Positions 30,545 to 40,100 of a stretch of DNA of 64,000 bases are shown piece by piece. This DNA is from Streptomyces sp. NRRL WC-3626 (GTDB taxonomy: Bacteria; Actinomycetota; Actinomycetes; Streptomycetales; Streptomycetaceae): assembly GCF_000718785.1 (NCBI RefSeq), contig NZ_JOCA01000011.1:1-64000 (forward strand), written 5' to 3'. Every line of letters begins with the position of its first letter. The stretch's first letter is position 1. Below the pieces are notes generated by a model that was given only the letters and a program-made list of their open reading frames with translations, was not told the origin of the DNA and did no database searches. The position numbers and the translations under genes were made by a program.

Positions 30545-31864
30545 ATGAGCACGACCCCTTCACAGCGGACCGCGACCGGTACCCCACCCGCCACGGCGTC
30601 CGAACCCGTCCTGGACGACGGGGCGTTCGGCTGGCTGCGCGCCCTGGGTCCGCGCGGCCGGCGCGCCTTCGGCGGCGCGTTCGGCGGCTATGCCCTGGAC
30701 TCGTACGACTACTTCACACTGCCGCTGACGATGGTCGCGCTGTCGGCGTACTTCGGTCTGAACAGCGGCCAGACCGGACTGCTCACCACCGTCACCCTGG
30801 TCGTCTCCGCGGTCGGCGGTGCTCTCGCCGGCGTGCTGGCGGACCGGATCGGCCGGGTGAAGGCACTGCTGCTGACGGTGATCACCTACGCGGTGTTCAC
30901 CGTCGCCTGCGGCTTCGCGCCCAACTACGAGACGCTGCTGGTGTTCCGCGCGCTGCAGGGTCTCGGCTTCGGCGGCGAGTGGGCCGTCGGCGCGATCCTG
31001 GTCGCCGAGTACGCGAGCGCCAGGCACCGGGGCCGCACCCTCGGGGCGGTCCAGAGCTCGTGGGCCGTCGGCTGGGCCCTGGCCGTGATCGTCTACACGG
31101 TCGTCTTCTCGCTGGCGGACGACGACCTCGCCTGGCGCGTGCTGTTCTGGACCGGTGCCCTGCCCGCGCTGCTCGTGGTCTGGGTGCGCCGCAGTGTGCA
31201 GGACGCGCCCGAGGCGGCAGCCGCGCGGGAGGCGGACGCCCGGAAGGGCTCCTTCGCGACGATCTTCCGGCGGAGCCGCCCCGGATCGCCGGGACTGCTG
31301 CGCACCACGCTCTTCGCCGTGCTGCTCTCCACCGGCGTCCAGGGCGGCTACTACACCCTCGCCACCTGGGTACCGACGTATCTGAAGACGGAGCGCGACC
31401 TGTCGGTGGTCGGTACCGGCGGCTATCTGACGTTTCTGATCTCGGGTGCCTTCATCGGCTATCTGACCGGCGGTTACCTCACCGACCGGCTGGGCCGCCG
31501 GCGCAACATCTGGCTGTTCGCGCTGCTGTCCGCGATCTGCGTGCTGGCGTACACGAACATCCCGAGCGGCGCCAACACCGCGATCCTCGTGCTCGGTTTC
31601 CCGCTCGGGTTCTGCATGTCGGCGATCTTCAGCGGCTTCGGCTCCTATCTGAGCGAGCTGTATCCGACGGCGGTGCGCGGTACGGGACAGGGCTTCACGT
31701 ACAACACCGGACGTGCCGTGGGCGCCGTCTTCCCCACGACGGTCGGCTTCCTGGCCGACAGCTGGGGCGTGGGCGGGGCACTGGTCTTCGGCGCGATCGG
31801 CTACGGCCTCGCGGCCCTGGCGCTGCTGGGGCTGCCGGAGACACGCGGAAAGGAACTGGAGTGA
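30545..31864 (+). CDS. MFS transporter, probable carboxylate/5-oxoproline importer
   Basis: 439 residues with twelve predicted membrane helices. The MFS loop motif [12 protein letters not shown] follows helix 2, and [11 protein letters not shown] is its partner after helix 8. [18 protein letters not shown] resembles the sialate/aromatic-acid:proton symporter branch. It leads the operon with YcsI-like and PxpABC proteins and overlaps the next gene by four bases (GTGA). The B. subtilis counterpart uses an NRAMP-type transporter (YcsG) in this place. Substrate is inferred from context. GAGG precedes the ATG at 30545. Confidence 0.85.
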   Translation: MSTTPSQRTATGTPPATASEPVLDDGAFGWLRALGPRGRRAFGGAFGGYALDSYDYFTLPLTMVALSAYFGLNSGQTGLLTTVTLVVSAVGGALAGVLADRIGRVKALLLTVITYAVFTVACGFAPNYETLLVFRALQGLGFGGEWAVGAILVAEYASARHRGRTLGAVQSSWAVGWALAVIVYTVVFSLADDDLAWRVLFWTGALPALLVVWVRRSVQDAPEAAAAREADARKGSFATIFRRSRPGSPGLLRTTLFAVLLSTGVQGGYYTLATWVPTYLKTERDLSVVGTGGYLTFLISGAFIGYLTGGYLTDRLGRRRNIWLFALLSAICVLAYTNIPSGANTAILVLGFPLGFCMSAIFSGFGSYLSELYPTAVRGTGQGFTYNTGRAVGAVFPTTVGFLADSWGVGGALVFGAIGYGLAALALLGLPETRGKELE

Positions 31865-32706
31865 CCCCCACCGACGACCGCACGCCGACCACCGTGGACG
31901 ACCGTCCCGTGGCCCTCGTCGACGCGCACGCACACGCGTGGAGCCCGCGCACCGCGCGCGCCCGCTTCCGGGAGGGGCTGGCGGGCCCCACGGCCGGTGT
32001 GGCCGCGGGACACACCCAGGCCAATCTGATCTCGGTGCCCGCCGACTGGGCGTACGACATGCTGCTGTTCTGCCAGCGCAATCCCAAGCCCTGCCCGGTC
32101 CTGGACGTCACCGACGCCGGGTCGACGGCCACCGTCCTCGCCCCCGACGCGGATCTGCGCACCGATCTGCCGCGCTACCGCGTGTGGGAGAACGGTGAGC
32201 TGGTGGACGAGCCGACGGATGTGCGGGCGCACTGGCGCGATGATCTGGTGTCGTTCCTGATCGGCTGCAGTTTCACCTTCGAGTCGGCGCTGACGGCGGC
32301 GGGCGTGCCGGTCCGGCACATCGAGCAGGGCCGGAACGTTCCCATGTATGTGACGAGTTGGCAGTGCCGTCCGGCCGGACGGCTGAGCGGGCCGATGGTG
32401 GTGTCCATGCGGCCGGTGCCGCCGCGGCATCTGTCGGCGGCGATCCGGGAGAGCAGTCTGCTGCCGGCGGTGCACGGCGGACCCGTGCACTGCGGCGATC
32501 CGTCGGGGCTGGGCATCGACGACCTCGGCCGTCCGGACTTCGGCGACCCGGTGGAGTTCGAGCCGGACGACATCCCGGTGTTCTGGGCCTGCGGAGTGAC
32601 CCCGCAGGCCGCGGTGATGGCCTCGCGTCCGCCGTTCGCCCTCACGCACGCGCCGGGACAGATGTTCCTCGGCGACGCCCGCGACGAGCAGTTCCGCGTG
32701 GTCTGA
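31861..32706 (+). CDS. YcsI/DUF1445 putative hydro-lyase
   Basis: 281 residues of the DUF1445 family (YcsI in B. subtilis, D-glutamate cyclase-like). Conserved family stretches are visible: [53 protein letters not shown] and [13 protein letters not shown]. The GTG start overlaps the MFS stop (GTGA at 31861-31864). It lies between the transporter and pxpA, the same company it keeps in the B. subtilis ycs-kip operon. It may interconvert D-glutamate and 5-oxo-D-proline, feeding PxpABC; this is inference from the family. Confidence 0.88.
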   Translation: MTPTDDRTPTTVDDRPVALVDAHAHAWSPRTARARFREGLAGPTAGVAAGHTQANLISVPADWAYDMLLFCQRNPKPCPVLDVTDAGSTATVLAPDADLRTDLPRYRVWENGELVDEPTDVRAHWRDDLVSFLIGCSFTFESALTAAGVPVRHIEQGRNVPMYVTSWQCRPAGRLSGPMVVSMRPVPPRHLSAAIRESSLLPAVHGGPVHCGDPSGLGIDDLGRPDFGDPVEFEPDDIPVFWACGVTPQAAVMASRPPFALTHAPGQMFLGDARDEQFRVV

Positions 32707-32747
32707 CCGGCCCCTTGCCGTACGAGAACGGGAGAGACGAAGGACTC

Positions 32748-33506
32748 ATGACGTCGATCGATCTGAACGCCGACCTCGGCGAGGGTTTCGGCCGCTGGCG
32801 CCTCACCGACGACGAGCGGCTGCTGTCCGTGGTCACCAGCGCCAACGTGGCGTGCGGTTTCCACGCCGGGGACGCGGTCACCATGCGCCGGGTGTGCGAG
32901 CTCGCCGCCGCGCGCGGGGTGCGGATCGGCGCCCAGGTCTCCTACCGGGACCTGGCGGGGTTCGGGCGGCGCGCGATGGACGTGCCACCCGCCGAACTGG
33001 CGGCCGAGGTCGCCTACCAGATCGGCGCACTGGAGGTCTTCGCGCGCGCGGCGGGCGCCCGCGTGGCATACGTCAAACCGCACGGGGCGCTGTACAACCG
33101 GGTGGTGCGTGACGAGGAACAGGCCGGCGCGGTCGTCGACGGGGTGCTGCTGGCGGACGCCACGCTGCCGGTGCTCGGCCTGCCCGGCTCGCGGCTGCTG
33201 GAACTCGCCGGGAAGGCGGGGCTGCCGGTGGTCGCGGAGGCGTTCGCCGACCGGGCGTACACCGACGAGGGCACGCTGGTGCCGCGCCGTCAGGAGGGCG
33301 CCGTGGTCACCGACGCGGAGTCCGTCGTGGCGCGCTCGGTGGACCTGGCCCGCCGCGGGGAGGTCGACGCACGGTCGGGGCGGCGTATCGAGGTGCGGGC
33401 GCGCTCCCTGTGCCTGCACGGGGACACACCGGGGGCGGTGGATCTGGCGCGGCGTGTGCGGGCCGCCCTGGAGGCGTCCGGGGTCCGGGTGGAGGCCTTC
33501 GTATGA
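32748..33506 (+). CDS. pxpA: 5-oxoprolinase subunit A (LamB/YcsF family)
   Basis: 252 residues. The LamB/YcsF signature is complete: DLNADLGEGFGRW, SANVACGFHAGD, GAQVSYRDLAGFGRR, YVKPHGALYN and CLHGDTPGAV. With PxpB and PxpC it forms the ATP-dependent prokaryotic 5-oxoprolinase that opens 5-oxoproline to glutamate. GAAGGA precedes the ATG. The stop overlaps the pxpB start (ATGA at 33503-33506). Confidence 0.95.
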   Translation: MTSIDLNADLGEGFGRWRLTDDERLLSVVTSANVACGFHAGDAVTMRRVCELAAARGVRIGAQVSYRDLAGFGRRAMDVPPAELAAEVAYQIGALEVFARAAGARVAYVKPHGALYNRVVRDEEQAGAVVDGVLLADATLPVLGLPGSRLLELAGKAGLPVVAEAFADRAYTDEGTLVPRRQEGAVVTDAESVVARSVDLARRGEVDARSGRRIEVRARSLCLHGDTPGAVDLARRVRAALEASGVRVEAFV

Positions 33507-34120
33507 GGGTGCTGCCCGTCGGCGAGGACGCCCTCCTCGTCGAGGTCTCCTCGGGCGAGGAGGCGCAGCGGCTCCACGCGGAGTTGCTGCGGCGCCGCGC
33601 GGAGGGGTCGTTGCCGGTCGGCGAGATCGTCCCGGCGGCGCGCACGGTGCTGCTCGACGGCCTCACCGATCCCGCCCGGCTGGCCGCCGAGCTGACCTCG
33701 CGCGAGCTGCCGCCGGTGCCTGCGCGCGCGGGCGGGACGGTCGAGATCCCGGTGCGCTACGACGGCCCGGACCTCGCCGACGTCGCCGCGCACTGGGGTG
33801 TCCGCGCGCGGGAGGTGGCCCGGATCCACGCGGGTACCGGATTCCGTGTCGCCTTCTGCGGGTTCGCGCCCGGCTTCGGCTACCTCACCGGTCTGCCGGA
33901 GCGCTACGACGTGCCCCGCCGGTCCACTCCGCGCACCGCCGTCCCGGCCGGGTCCGTGGCGCTGGCGGGGCCGTACACGGGCGTGTACCCGCGGTCCTCG
34001 CCGGGCGGCTGGCAGCTGATCGGTACGACCGACGCCGTGCTGTGGGACCACGCGCGGGTGCCGGCGGCGCTGCTCTCGCCCGGCACGCGGGTGCGCTTCG
34101 TCCCGGTGGCCGCGGTATGA
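33503..34120 (+). CDS. pxpB: 5-oxoprolinase subunit B (KipI-like)
   Basis: 205 residues of the KipI/allophanate-hydrolase subunit 1 family. Signature elements VAFCGFAPGFGYLTGLP, VPRRSTPRTAVPAGSVALAG and GGWQLIGTT are intact. With PxpC it forms the ATP-using phosphorylating half of 5-oxoprolinase. It is coupled by four-base overlaps to pxpA upstream and pxpC downstream (34117-34120). The sporulation kinase inhibition known for B. subtilis KipI is a separate activity and is not implied here. Confidence 0.94.
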   Translation: MRVLPVGEDALLVEVSSGEEAQRLHAELLRRRAEGSLPVGEIVPAARTVLLDGLTDPARLAAELTSRELPPVPARAGGTVEIPVRYDGPDLADVAAHWGVRAREVARIHAGTGFRVAFCGFAPGFGYLTGLPERYDVPRRSTPRTAVPAGSVALAGPYTGVYPRSSPGGWQLIGTTDAVLWDHARVPAALLSPGTRVRFVPVAAV

Positions 34121-35004
34121 CGGACCGTGCGCTCGCCGTCGTGCGCGCGGGGGCCCTGACCACGGTGCAGGACCGGGGCCGTCCGGGCCACGCCCATCTG
34201 GGTGTGCCGCGTTCCGGGGCGCTGGACGGGCCGGCGGCGGCGCTCGCCAACCGGCTGGCCGGCAACCCGCCGGACGCGGCCGTCCTGGAGACGACCCTGA
34301 GCGGCTGCTCGCTGCGGCCCCGTTCGACCGTCACCGTTGCGGTCACCGGGGCGCCCTGCCCGGTCGCCGTGGACGGCCGCCCGGCCGCCTGGGGCGCGCC
34401 GGTCCGCGTGCGCGCCGGTTCCGTGCTGGACGTCGGGGCGGCGGTCCGCGGTGTACGGGCGTACGTGGCCGTCTCCGGCGGGATCGCCGTCGAACCGGTG
34501 CTCGGCAGCCGCTCCACGGACCTGCTGTCCGGTCTCGGCCCTGCGCCCCTCACGGACGGTGCCGTACTCCCCCTCGGACCGCCCGGGGAGCGCCTCGCGC
34601 GGGTGGACGCCGCGCCGCAGCCGGCGCCGCCCGGCGAGCTCGTGCTGCGGGTGACGCCGGGCCCGCGCGACGACTGGTTCACCCCGGAAGCGCTACGGCT
34701 GTTCACGTCCCGCGCGTACCACGTGTCCCCGGCGAGCAACCGCATCGGACTGCGGACGACCGGGCCCGCCCTGTCACGCGCCCGGCACGACGAACTCCCC
34801 AGCGAGGGCATGGTGCTGGGCGCGGTCCAGGTCCCGCCCGACGGGACGCCGGTGGTCTTCCTGGCCGACCATCCGACCACCGGGGGCTACCCGGTGATCG
34901 CGGTCGCCCACCCGGCCGACCTCCCGGCCGCCGCCCAGTCGCCTCCGGGCACCCCGGTCCGCTTCATCGCCGTACGACGCGGCCGGCGGGCGGGCGGTGC
35001 ATGA
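34117..35004 (+). CDS. pxpC: 5-oxoprolinase subunit C (KipA-like)
   Basis: 295 residues of the KipA/allophanate-hydrolase subunit 2 family. Recognisable motifs are TTVQDRGRPGHAHLGVPRSG, RAYVAVSGGI, SNRIGLRTTGP and FLADHPTTGGYPVI. It is the last gene of the MFS-ycsI-pxpABC operon. Its TGA stop lies inside the left arm of a hairpin (35002-35026). Confidence 0.94.
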   Translation: MTDRALAVVRAGALTTVQDRGRPGHAHLGVPRSGALDGPAAALANRLAGNPPDAAVLETTLSGCSLRPRSTVTVAVTGAPCPVAVDGRPAAWGAPVRVRAGSVLDVGAAVRGVRAYVAVSGGIAVEPVLGSRSTDLLSGLGPAPLTDGAVLPLGPPGERLARVDAAPQPAPPGELVLRVTPGPRDDWFTPEALRLFTSRAYHVSPASNRIGLRTTGPALSRARHDELPSEGMVLGAVQVPPDGTPVVFLADHPTTGGYPVIAVAHPADLPAAAQSPPGTPVRFIAVRRGRRAGGA

Positions 35005-35026
35005 CGCCCCGGGGCACGGGGCGTCA
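35002..35026 (+). terminator. Hairpin terminator at the end of pxpC
   Basis: TGACGCCCC and GGGGCGTCA pair perfectly over nine bases around a seven-base loop. The left arm includes the pxpC stop codon. Confidence 0.6.
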
Positions 35027-35081
35027 CGCCCTCCGGCTCCGTACCGCAGGCGCGGTGGATGGCACCCGGGCCGCGGATCGG

Positions 35082-35937
35082 TCAAACGGCCCCCGGACGG
35101 CGTTCCCCCGTCGACAGGGCGGCCAGGGCCGCCGAGACGGCGGTGGTGGTGCGCAGGTCGAGGCGGACGGTGGTGCCGCGTGCGTGGTGGCGGATCTCGT
35201 CGACGGCCAGGGAGAGCAGCTGGGGCAGGAGGTCGGTGCAGCGGCGGGCCACCCAGCCGGTGCCGGCCGTGGCCAGCCGGCGCAGGCTCTCCCACCTGGT
35301 GGGCGCCGGGGAGTCGGGTTCGGGCGAGGGTGCGGGCCCGGTCGCGGCACCGCGTTCCGTCAGCAGCGCGTGGAACCGTACGGCCAGTTGACGGTGTCCC
35401 GGCTCACCGGGATGCAGCCGGTCAGCGCTCCACATCGCCCGGTCGCCAATCCAGTCCCCCTCGCAGGCGTGCAGATGCGCCGCGCCGTACCGGTCGGACA
35501 GGGCGTGCACCACGGTGTTCACCGCCCGCTGCCGCCGGGCGAGCGGGCGGGCGGGCCAGGGCGCCCGGCAGTCCCAGCATCCCGCCCGGATCGGGCAGGC
35601 AGGCGGTGAGCAGCAGGGCGCCCTGCCCGGTGCAGGCCGCGTACACCTGGTCCAGCCGGGCCGCCACGTCCCGGATGTCGAAGGTGCGGCGCAGGGTGTC
35701 GTTGACGCCGACGACGACGGAGACGAGGTCGGGCCGCAGCGCCAGCGCGGCCGGCAGCTGCCGTTCGAGCACGTCGCGCGTCTGTGCCCCGCTCTCCGCG
35801 AGGTTGGTGAACCGTACGGGCCCGGCGCACAGCGACGGTGCGAGCAGCGCGGCCCAGCCGCGCCGTCCGCCGCCGGTCCGGTCCCCCACGCCCTCGGTCA
35901 GCGAGTCCCCGAGGGCCACGAACAGGGGCGGTCTCAC
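35082..35937 (-). pseudogene. SGNH/GDSL hydrolase gene with a +4 frameshift
   Basis: The N-terminal part, from a GTG at 35937 that overlaps the upstream glycosyltransferase stop, encodes FVALGDSLTEG (catalytic Ser) and VVGVNDTLR (block III Asn). The C-terminal part, with DRLHPGEPGHR (catalytic Asp/His), is in another frame. The frames meet at a CGGG tetranucleotide repeated three times (35544-35555 on the plus strand); two copies would restore an uninterrupted ~284-codon enzyme reading LARPLARRQRAVNTVV. As written, the triad cannot be made in one chain. A sequencing error or repeat-length variation are the alternatives to true decay. It is the last gene of the glycosyltransferase operon. Confidence 0.82.
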
Positions 35938-37097
35938 GACAGCCCCCGGGGGACGGCCTGCCGTACCGGCGTCACCGGTGCGTCGAGGGCCGTGAGGAAG
36001 GCCGCCACGGCCGTATCCCAGCCGAAACGCTCCGCACGCGCGCGTGCCGCCTCGCGCCGGGCCGGCTCCGCCCGCTCCAGCAGCCGTTCGACGGCGTCCG
36101 CGAACGCCTCCCCCCGGTCCTCGGCGACCGCGCCCGCCGGGCCGATCACCTCCAAAAGCGCCGACGACGCGCTCGCCACGACGGGCGTGCCGCACGCCAT
36201 CGCCTCCAGCGCGGCGAGCCCGAAGGTCTCGGCCGGCCCGGGTGCCAGGCACACGTCGGCGGACGCCTGGAGCGCGCCCAGCAGTGCCCGGTCGCGCACG
36301 TGTCCCAGGAAGGTCACCGGCAGTCCGCGCTCCCGCGCGCGCTGTTCGAGCCGCGCCCGCAGGGGCCCGTCGCCTGCGACGACCAGCGCCGCCCGCCGCC
36401 CGCGCCGCAGCAGTGCCTCCAGCGCGTCCAGTGCCGTCCCGGGCCGCTTCTCCGGGGAGAGCCGGGAGCACATCACGAGCAGCGTCGCCGGCACGCGCGC
36501 GTACCGGGCCCGCAGCCCCGGGTCGTGGAGCGCGGGGTGGCGTTCCACCAGATCGACGCCCAGTGGGGCCCGTACGACATTGCGGGCCCCGATGCGCACG
36601 AACTCCCGTTCGGCGTACTCGGTGGTGCACACCACGCGCGTGTACGCGTGTGCGGTACGCGTGTTGAGGGCGTCCGCGGTGCGCCGGGCGGCCGGTTCGG
36701 GCAGCCCCCAGGTGCGCAGCACGCCGTCGGCGGTCTCGTGGGAGACCATGACCGCCGGGACGCGGGCCCGCCGTGCCCACCGTCCGGTCCAGCGCAGGGT
36801 CGTCCGGTCGGACACCTCGAGCCGGTCGGGGGCCAGGTCCTGGAGCAGGGCGGCGAGCCGCCGTCAGTCGGTGAGGACGCGGTAGCCGCCGGTGCCGGGC
36901 AGCAGCGGGCCGGGGAGGGTGATCACCCTGCCCTGCCCGGTCTCCTCGTCGCTCTCGCGTTCTCCGGGGACGACGAGCACGGGCCGGTGCCCCGCCTCCA
37001 GGTAGCCCTTGCCGAGCTCCCGCAGCGCGGTGCGCAGCCCCCCGGACGCGGGTGCCACGAAGTTCGCCAGCCGCACGATCCGCAGGGAGGCGTTCAT
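35934..37097 (-). pseudogene. GT4 glycosyltransferase gene interrupted by an in-frame TGA
   Basis: A 387-codon frame from the ATG at 37097 (overlapping the upstream glycosyltransferase stop) is interrupted at 36864-36866 by TGA after YRVLTD. Coding resemblance continues in the same frame (RRLAALLQDLAPDRLEVSDR) to 35934. The C-terminal donor-binding domain is intact: VMCSRLSPEKRPGTALDALE and the E-x7-E element PAETFGLAALEAMACGTPVV. CGA to TGA is a one-base change. A GTG at 36815 could restart a 293-residue product lacking the acceptor domain. TGA followed by C is a leaky context, so readthrough is an alternative. The intact enzyme would be a mannosyl- or related transferase acting on a lipid or sugar acceptor. 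Confidence 0.82.
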
Positions 37098-38218
37098 GCC
37101 GCCACCGCCGTTCTGCGTCCGGCGAGGACGTCGTCGTAGTGGCCGATGAGCCGGTCGCCCACGGCGGCCCAGGTGCGGCCCTCGACCGCCCTGCGCCCCG
37201 CCGCCCCGTACGCGGCCCGCAGGGCGGGATCGGCGGCCATGGACCACACCGCGTCGCGTACGGCGGTGGCGTCGCGCGGGGGTACGAGGAGCCCGGTGCG
37301 GCCGTGCGCGACCAGGTCCAGCGGGCCGCCCACGGCGGGCGCGACCACGGGCACGCCGCTCGCCATCGCCTCCTGCACGGTCTGGCAGAAGGTCTCGAAC
37401 GGTCCCGTGTGGGCGAAGACGTCCAGTGAGGCGAAGATCCGCGCGAGGTCGTCCCCGGTACGGCGGCCGAGGAAGGCCGCGCGGGGCAGCGCCCGTTCCA
37501 GGGCCGGCCGGCTGGGCCCGTCGCCGACGATCACGACCCGTACACCGGGCAGTGTGCCGGCCTCGGCCAGCAGTTCGACCTGCTTCTCCGGGGCGAGCCG
37601 GCCGACGTAGCCCACGATGAGCTCGCCGTCCGGGGCGAGGGTCCGGCGCAGTGCCTCGTCGCGCAGGTCCGGCCGGAAGCGGACGGTGTCCACACCGCGC
37701 GGCCACAGCCGGACCCGGGGCACGCCGTGTGCCTCGAGGTCGCGCAGGGCGGCGCCGGACGGGGCCAGGGTGAGGTCGGCGGCGGTGTGCACGGAGCGGA
37801 TGCGCCGCCAGGCGGCCGCCTCGCCGGCGCCCATGTACGTACGGGCGTATCCGGCGAGGTCGGTCTGGTAGACGGCGACGGCGGGCAGGCCCAGGCGGGC
37901 GGCGGCCGCCATACCTCGTACGCCGAGGACGAAGGGGCCGGCGAGATGGACGACGTCGGCCCGGTGCCCGGCGATCGCGGCGGCCAGGCGCCGGCTCGGG
38001 AGGGCGACGCGGACCTGGGGATAGCCGGGGAGGGGGAGGGAGGGGACGCGGACGACGGGGCAGGGTGCCCCGTCGCCGGGGTCGGCGCCCGCGACCTGCG
38101 GGGCGACGACGAGGGGGCTGTGGCCGCGCGCGGCGAGGTGCCGGGCGGTCTGGAGCGCGCAGTGGGCCACGCCGTTCACATCGGGGGGAAAGGACTCGGT
38201 GACGATGACGACACGCAT
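37094..38218 (-). CDS. GT4 glycosyltransferase (MgtA/PimB'-like)
   Basis: 374 residues, intact. N-terminal Rossmann domain with TESFPPDVNGVAH; C-terminal domain with GYVGRLAPEKQVELLAEA and the E-x7-E motif PFETFCQTVQEAMASGVPVV. It resembles the GDP-mannose-dependent alpha-mannosyltransferases of actinobacterial glycolipid synthesis; donor and acceptor cannot be confirmed. The second, interrupted glycosyltransferase overlaps its stop by four bases, and the frameshifted hydrolase overlaps that, so this is the only undamaged member of the operon. Confidence 0.88.
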   Translation of the reverse strand: MRVVIVTESFPPDVNGVAHCALQTARHLAARGHSPLVVAPQVAGADPGDGAPCPVVRVPSLPLPGYPQVRVALPSRRLAAAIAGHRADVVHLAGPFVLGVRGMAAAARLGLPAVAVYQTDLAGYARTYMGAGEAAAWRRIRSVHTAADLTLAPSGAALRDLEAHGVPRVRLWPRGVDTVRFRPDLRDEALRRTLAPDGELIVGYVGRLAPEKQVELLAEAGTLPGVRVVIVGDGPSRPALERALPRAAFLGRRTGDDLARIFASLDVFAHTGPFETFCQTVQEAMASGVPVVAPAVGGPLDLVAHGRTGLLVPPRDATAVRDAVWSMAADPALRAAYGAAGRRAVEGRTWAAVGDRLIGHYDDVLAGRRTAVAA

Positions 38219-38267
38219 AACCGTGTTGTCGCCGCGCCGGACGTGGCCACGTCAACGTGGATCTTTC

Positions 38268-38289
38268 CTCACGGGGAACGCCCCGTGAG
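38268..38289 (-). terminator. Hairpin downstream of the HEAT-repeat gene
   Basis: CTCACGGGG and CCCCGTGAG pair over nine bases around AACG. It lies about 95 bases after the HEAT gene stop and about 50 bases before the glycosyltransferase start on the same strand, so it probably separates the two transcription units. Confidence 0.5.
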
Positions 38290-38381
38290 CGTTGACTCCC
38301 TCACCCGTGCAGGTCAGGCGGCATCCACGCGCACCTGACCCGCGGGTCACCCGGCGTTCACACCGCGCGGGCGGGAGGGGG

Positions 38382-39800
38382 TCACACGGCGGTCCCCTCG
38401 GGGCCGATGCGGCTGCGTACGGCGGTCTGCACCTCGGCCTCCTCGGCCGGGTCCGCGGCGAGCCTGCGCAGCCGTTCGACGACGCGGGTGTCGCCGGTCT
38501 CGGCGTGCCGGGCGGCGATCTCGCGGGTGGTCTCCTCGCAGTCCCACAGGCACTCGACGGCGAAGCCGGTGCCGTAGGAGGGGTCGGTCGCGGCGAGTGC
38601 GCGCGCGGCGCGGCCCCGCAGATGGGAGGAGGCGGTCTCGCGGTAGACATGGCGCAGTACGGGGGCGGCGCAGGTGATGCCGAGGCGTCCGGCGCCGTCG
38701 ACGAGGGTCCACAGGGTGGGCGCGTCGGGACCTTCGCCCCGTACGGCCTCCCGTAGCGCCGCGAGCACCAGGTCGCGGTCCTGGAGCCCGCCCCGGCAGG
38801 CGAGGACGCGGCCCGCGGCGGCGCCCAGCGGGTCGGGCCGGCGGGCCCAGCCGCGCGCACGGTCGACGGCCGCGAGACTGCGCATGCGTTCGAAGGCGTC
38901 GACGGCGGCCTCGACCACGGGCGTCGAGCCGGTGGCCACGGCGGCCTCGATCAGGTCGAGGGCCTCGGGATCGTTGCCGTCGGCGAGATAGCGCAGGGCG
39001 GTGCACCGGGCTCCCTCGGTGCCGTCCTGGGCGGCCCGGACGATCTCGGGCCGGTCCTCGGGGCCGGCCACGGCGGCGAGACATCGGGCGGCCGGGACAT
39101 GGAGCGCGGCGCCGCGTTCGACGCCTTCCTGGGCCCATTCGAAGACCGCCCGTACGCTCCAGCCGGGGCGGGGCCCGCCGGGGCGCATCTGCCGCTGCCA
39201 GCGGTCGAAGGACCCGGCCTCCTGGGCGGCGCGCACGCGCTTGGCGACGGATTCGCGGGGATCGTCGGCCCACAGGCGCCAGGGCCGCGGTTCGAAGGCG
39301 TCGCGAACGGTGGCGGCGAGCTCCGCCTCGCCCTCGGGGTCGGTGGTGAACCGCGCGAGGACCGGGACGGCCAGGGCCCGCAGCCCCGCGTCGTCGTCCC
39401 TGAGGGCCAGCTCGTCCAGGGCCCAGGCCCAGTTGGTGCCGTGGGCCGCGTACCTGCGCAACAGGCCGAGGGCGTCCGGCCTGCCGTAGGAGGCGAGGTG
39501 CCCGAGGACCGCGAGGGCGAGTCCGGTGCGGGACTCGTCGGTGTCGAGGACGTCCTCGGGGTCGAAGAGGTGGGCCTCGATCGCGGCCAGGTCGCCGTGC
39601 AGATCGAGGTAGAGGCGGGCGTAGTAGAGGGAGCGGTTCTCCACCTGCCAGTCGTGGCGCGGGTCGCGCAGCACACAGTGGTTCAGCGCCGCGAGCGCTT
39701 CGGAGCGCGGGGCGGTGAGCGCGTGCAGCGTGCCGTCGCCGCGGCCCCGCTGGAGCAGGCCGAGCAGCGTACCGCTGGGCGCTATGACCGGATCGAACAT
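38382..39800 (-). CDS. HEAT-repeat protein
   Basis: 472 residues made of repeating helical pairs rich in Ala, Leu and Arg, with HEAT-like units such as EAAVDAFERMRSLAAVDRAR and LRGRAARALAATDPSYG. No catalytic motif, signal or membrane segment is visible; it is likely a scaffold or partner-binding protein. The ATG at 39800 was chosen for GAGG nine bases upstream; an in-frame GTG at 39815 has no ribosome site. It is monocistronic. No function can be assigned. Confidence 0.78.
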   Translation of the reverse strand: MFDPVIAPSGTLLGLLQRGRGDGTLHALTAPRSEALAALNHCVLRDPRHDWQVENRSLYYARLYLDLHGDLAAIEAHLFDPEDVLDTDESRTGLALAVLGHLASYGRPDALGLLRRYAAHGTNWAWALDELALRDDDAGLRALAVPVLARFTTDPEGEAELAATVRDAFEPRPWRLWADDPRESVAKRVRAAQEAGSFDRWQRQMRPGGPRPGWSVRAVFEWAQEGVERGAALHVPAARCLAAVAGPEDRPEIVRAAQDGTEGARCTALRYLADGNDPEALDLIEAAVATGSTPVVEAAVDAFERMRSLAAVDRARGWARRPDPLGAAAGRVLACRGGLQDRDLVLAALREAVRGEGPDAPTLWTLVDGAGRLGITCAAPVLRHVYRETASSHLRGRAARALAATDPSYGTGFAVECLWDCEETTREIAARHAETGDTRVVERLRRLAADPAEEAEVQTAVRSRIGPEGTAV

Positions 39801-40100
39801 GGGAAACAGCCTCACATCAAGCGTCGACGCAACCGGGGACCTGCATTACCTGGCCGCGTGACAACACGTCGGGGCGCCCGCCGTTTCCTGCTTGCTGTAG
39901 ACCATCTCTCTCTGCCTCTCGTCGGTGGCCCAGGCGGGCCGCATCACGGTCCGCGCGGTGCGGCAACACCTGCCCAGCCATCGCGTCCGTGAATCACGTC
40001 GTCATGATGACCCGGCGGTCACATCTACCGCGACCGAAATTTCGGCGGCCCTGTACCGCCTCCCCCGTTTTCCGTGTCGTCGCTGGTCGGAGCGGGTCGC
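39801..40100. other. Intergenic region between HEAT and ankyrin genes
   Basis: 300 bases lying upstream of the HEAT gene and downstream of the ankyrin gene, both minus-strand. It must contain the HEAT promoter, but no convincing -10/-35 pair or coding sequence was found. A short palindrome GTCATGATGAC lies at about 40001-40011. Confidence 0.4.

Noticed and set aside
30460..31860. Extension of the YcsI-like frame leftward through the MFS gene
   Set aside because: The upstream part reads as Arg-rich shadow of the MFS frame; the true start is the GTG at 31861 overlapping the MFS stop.
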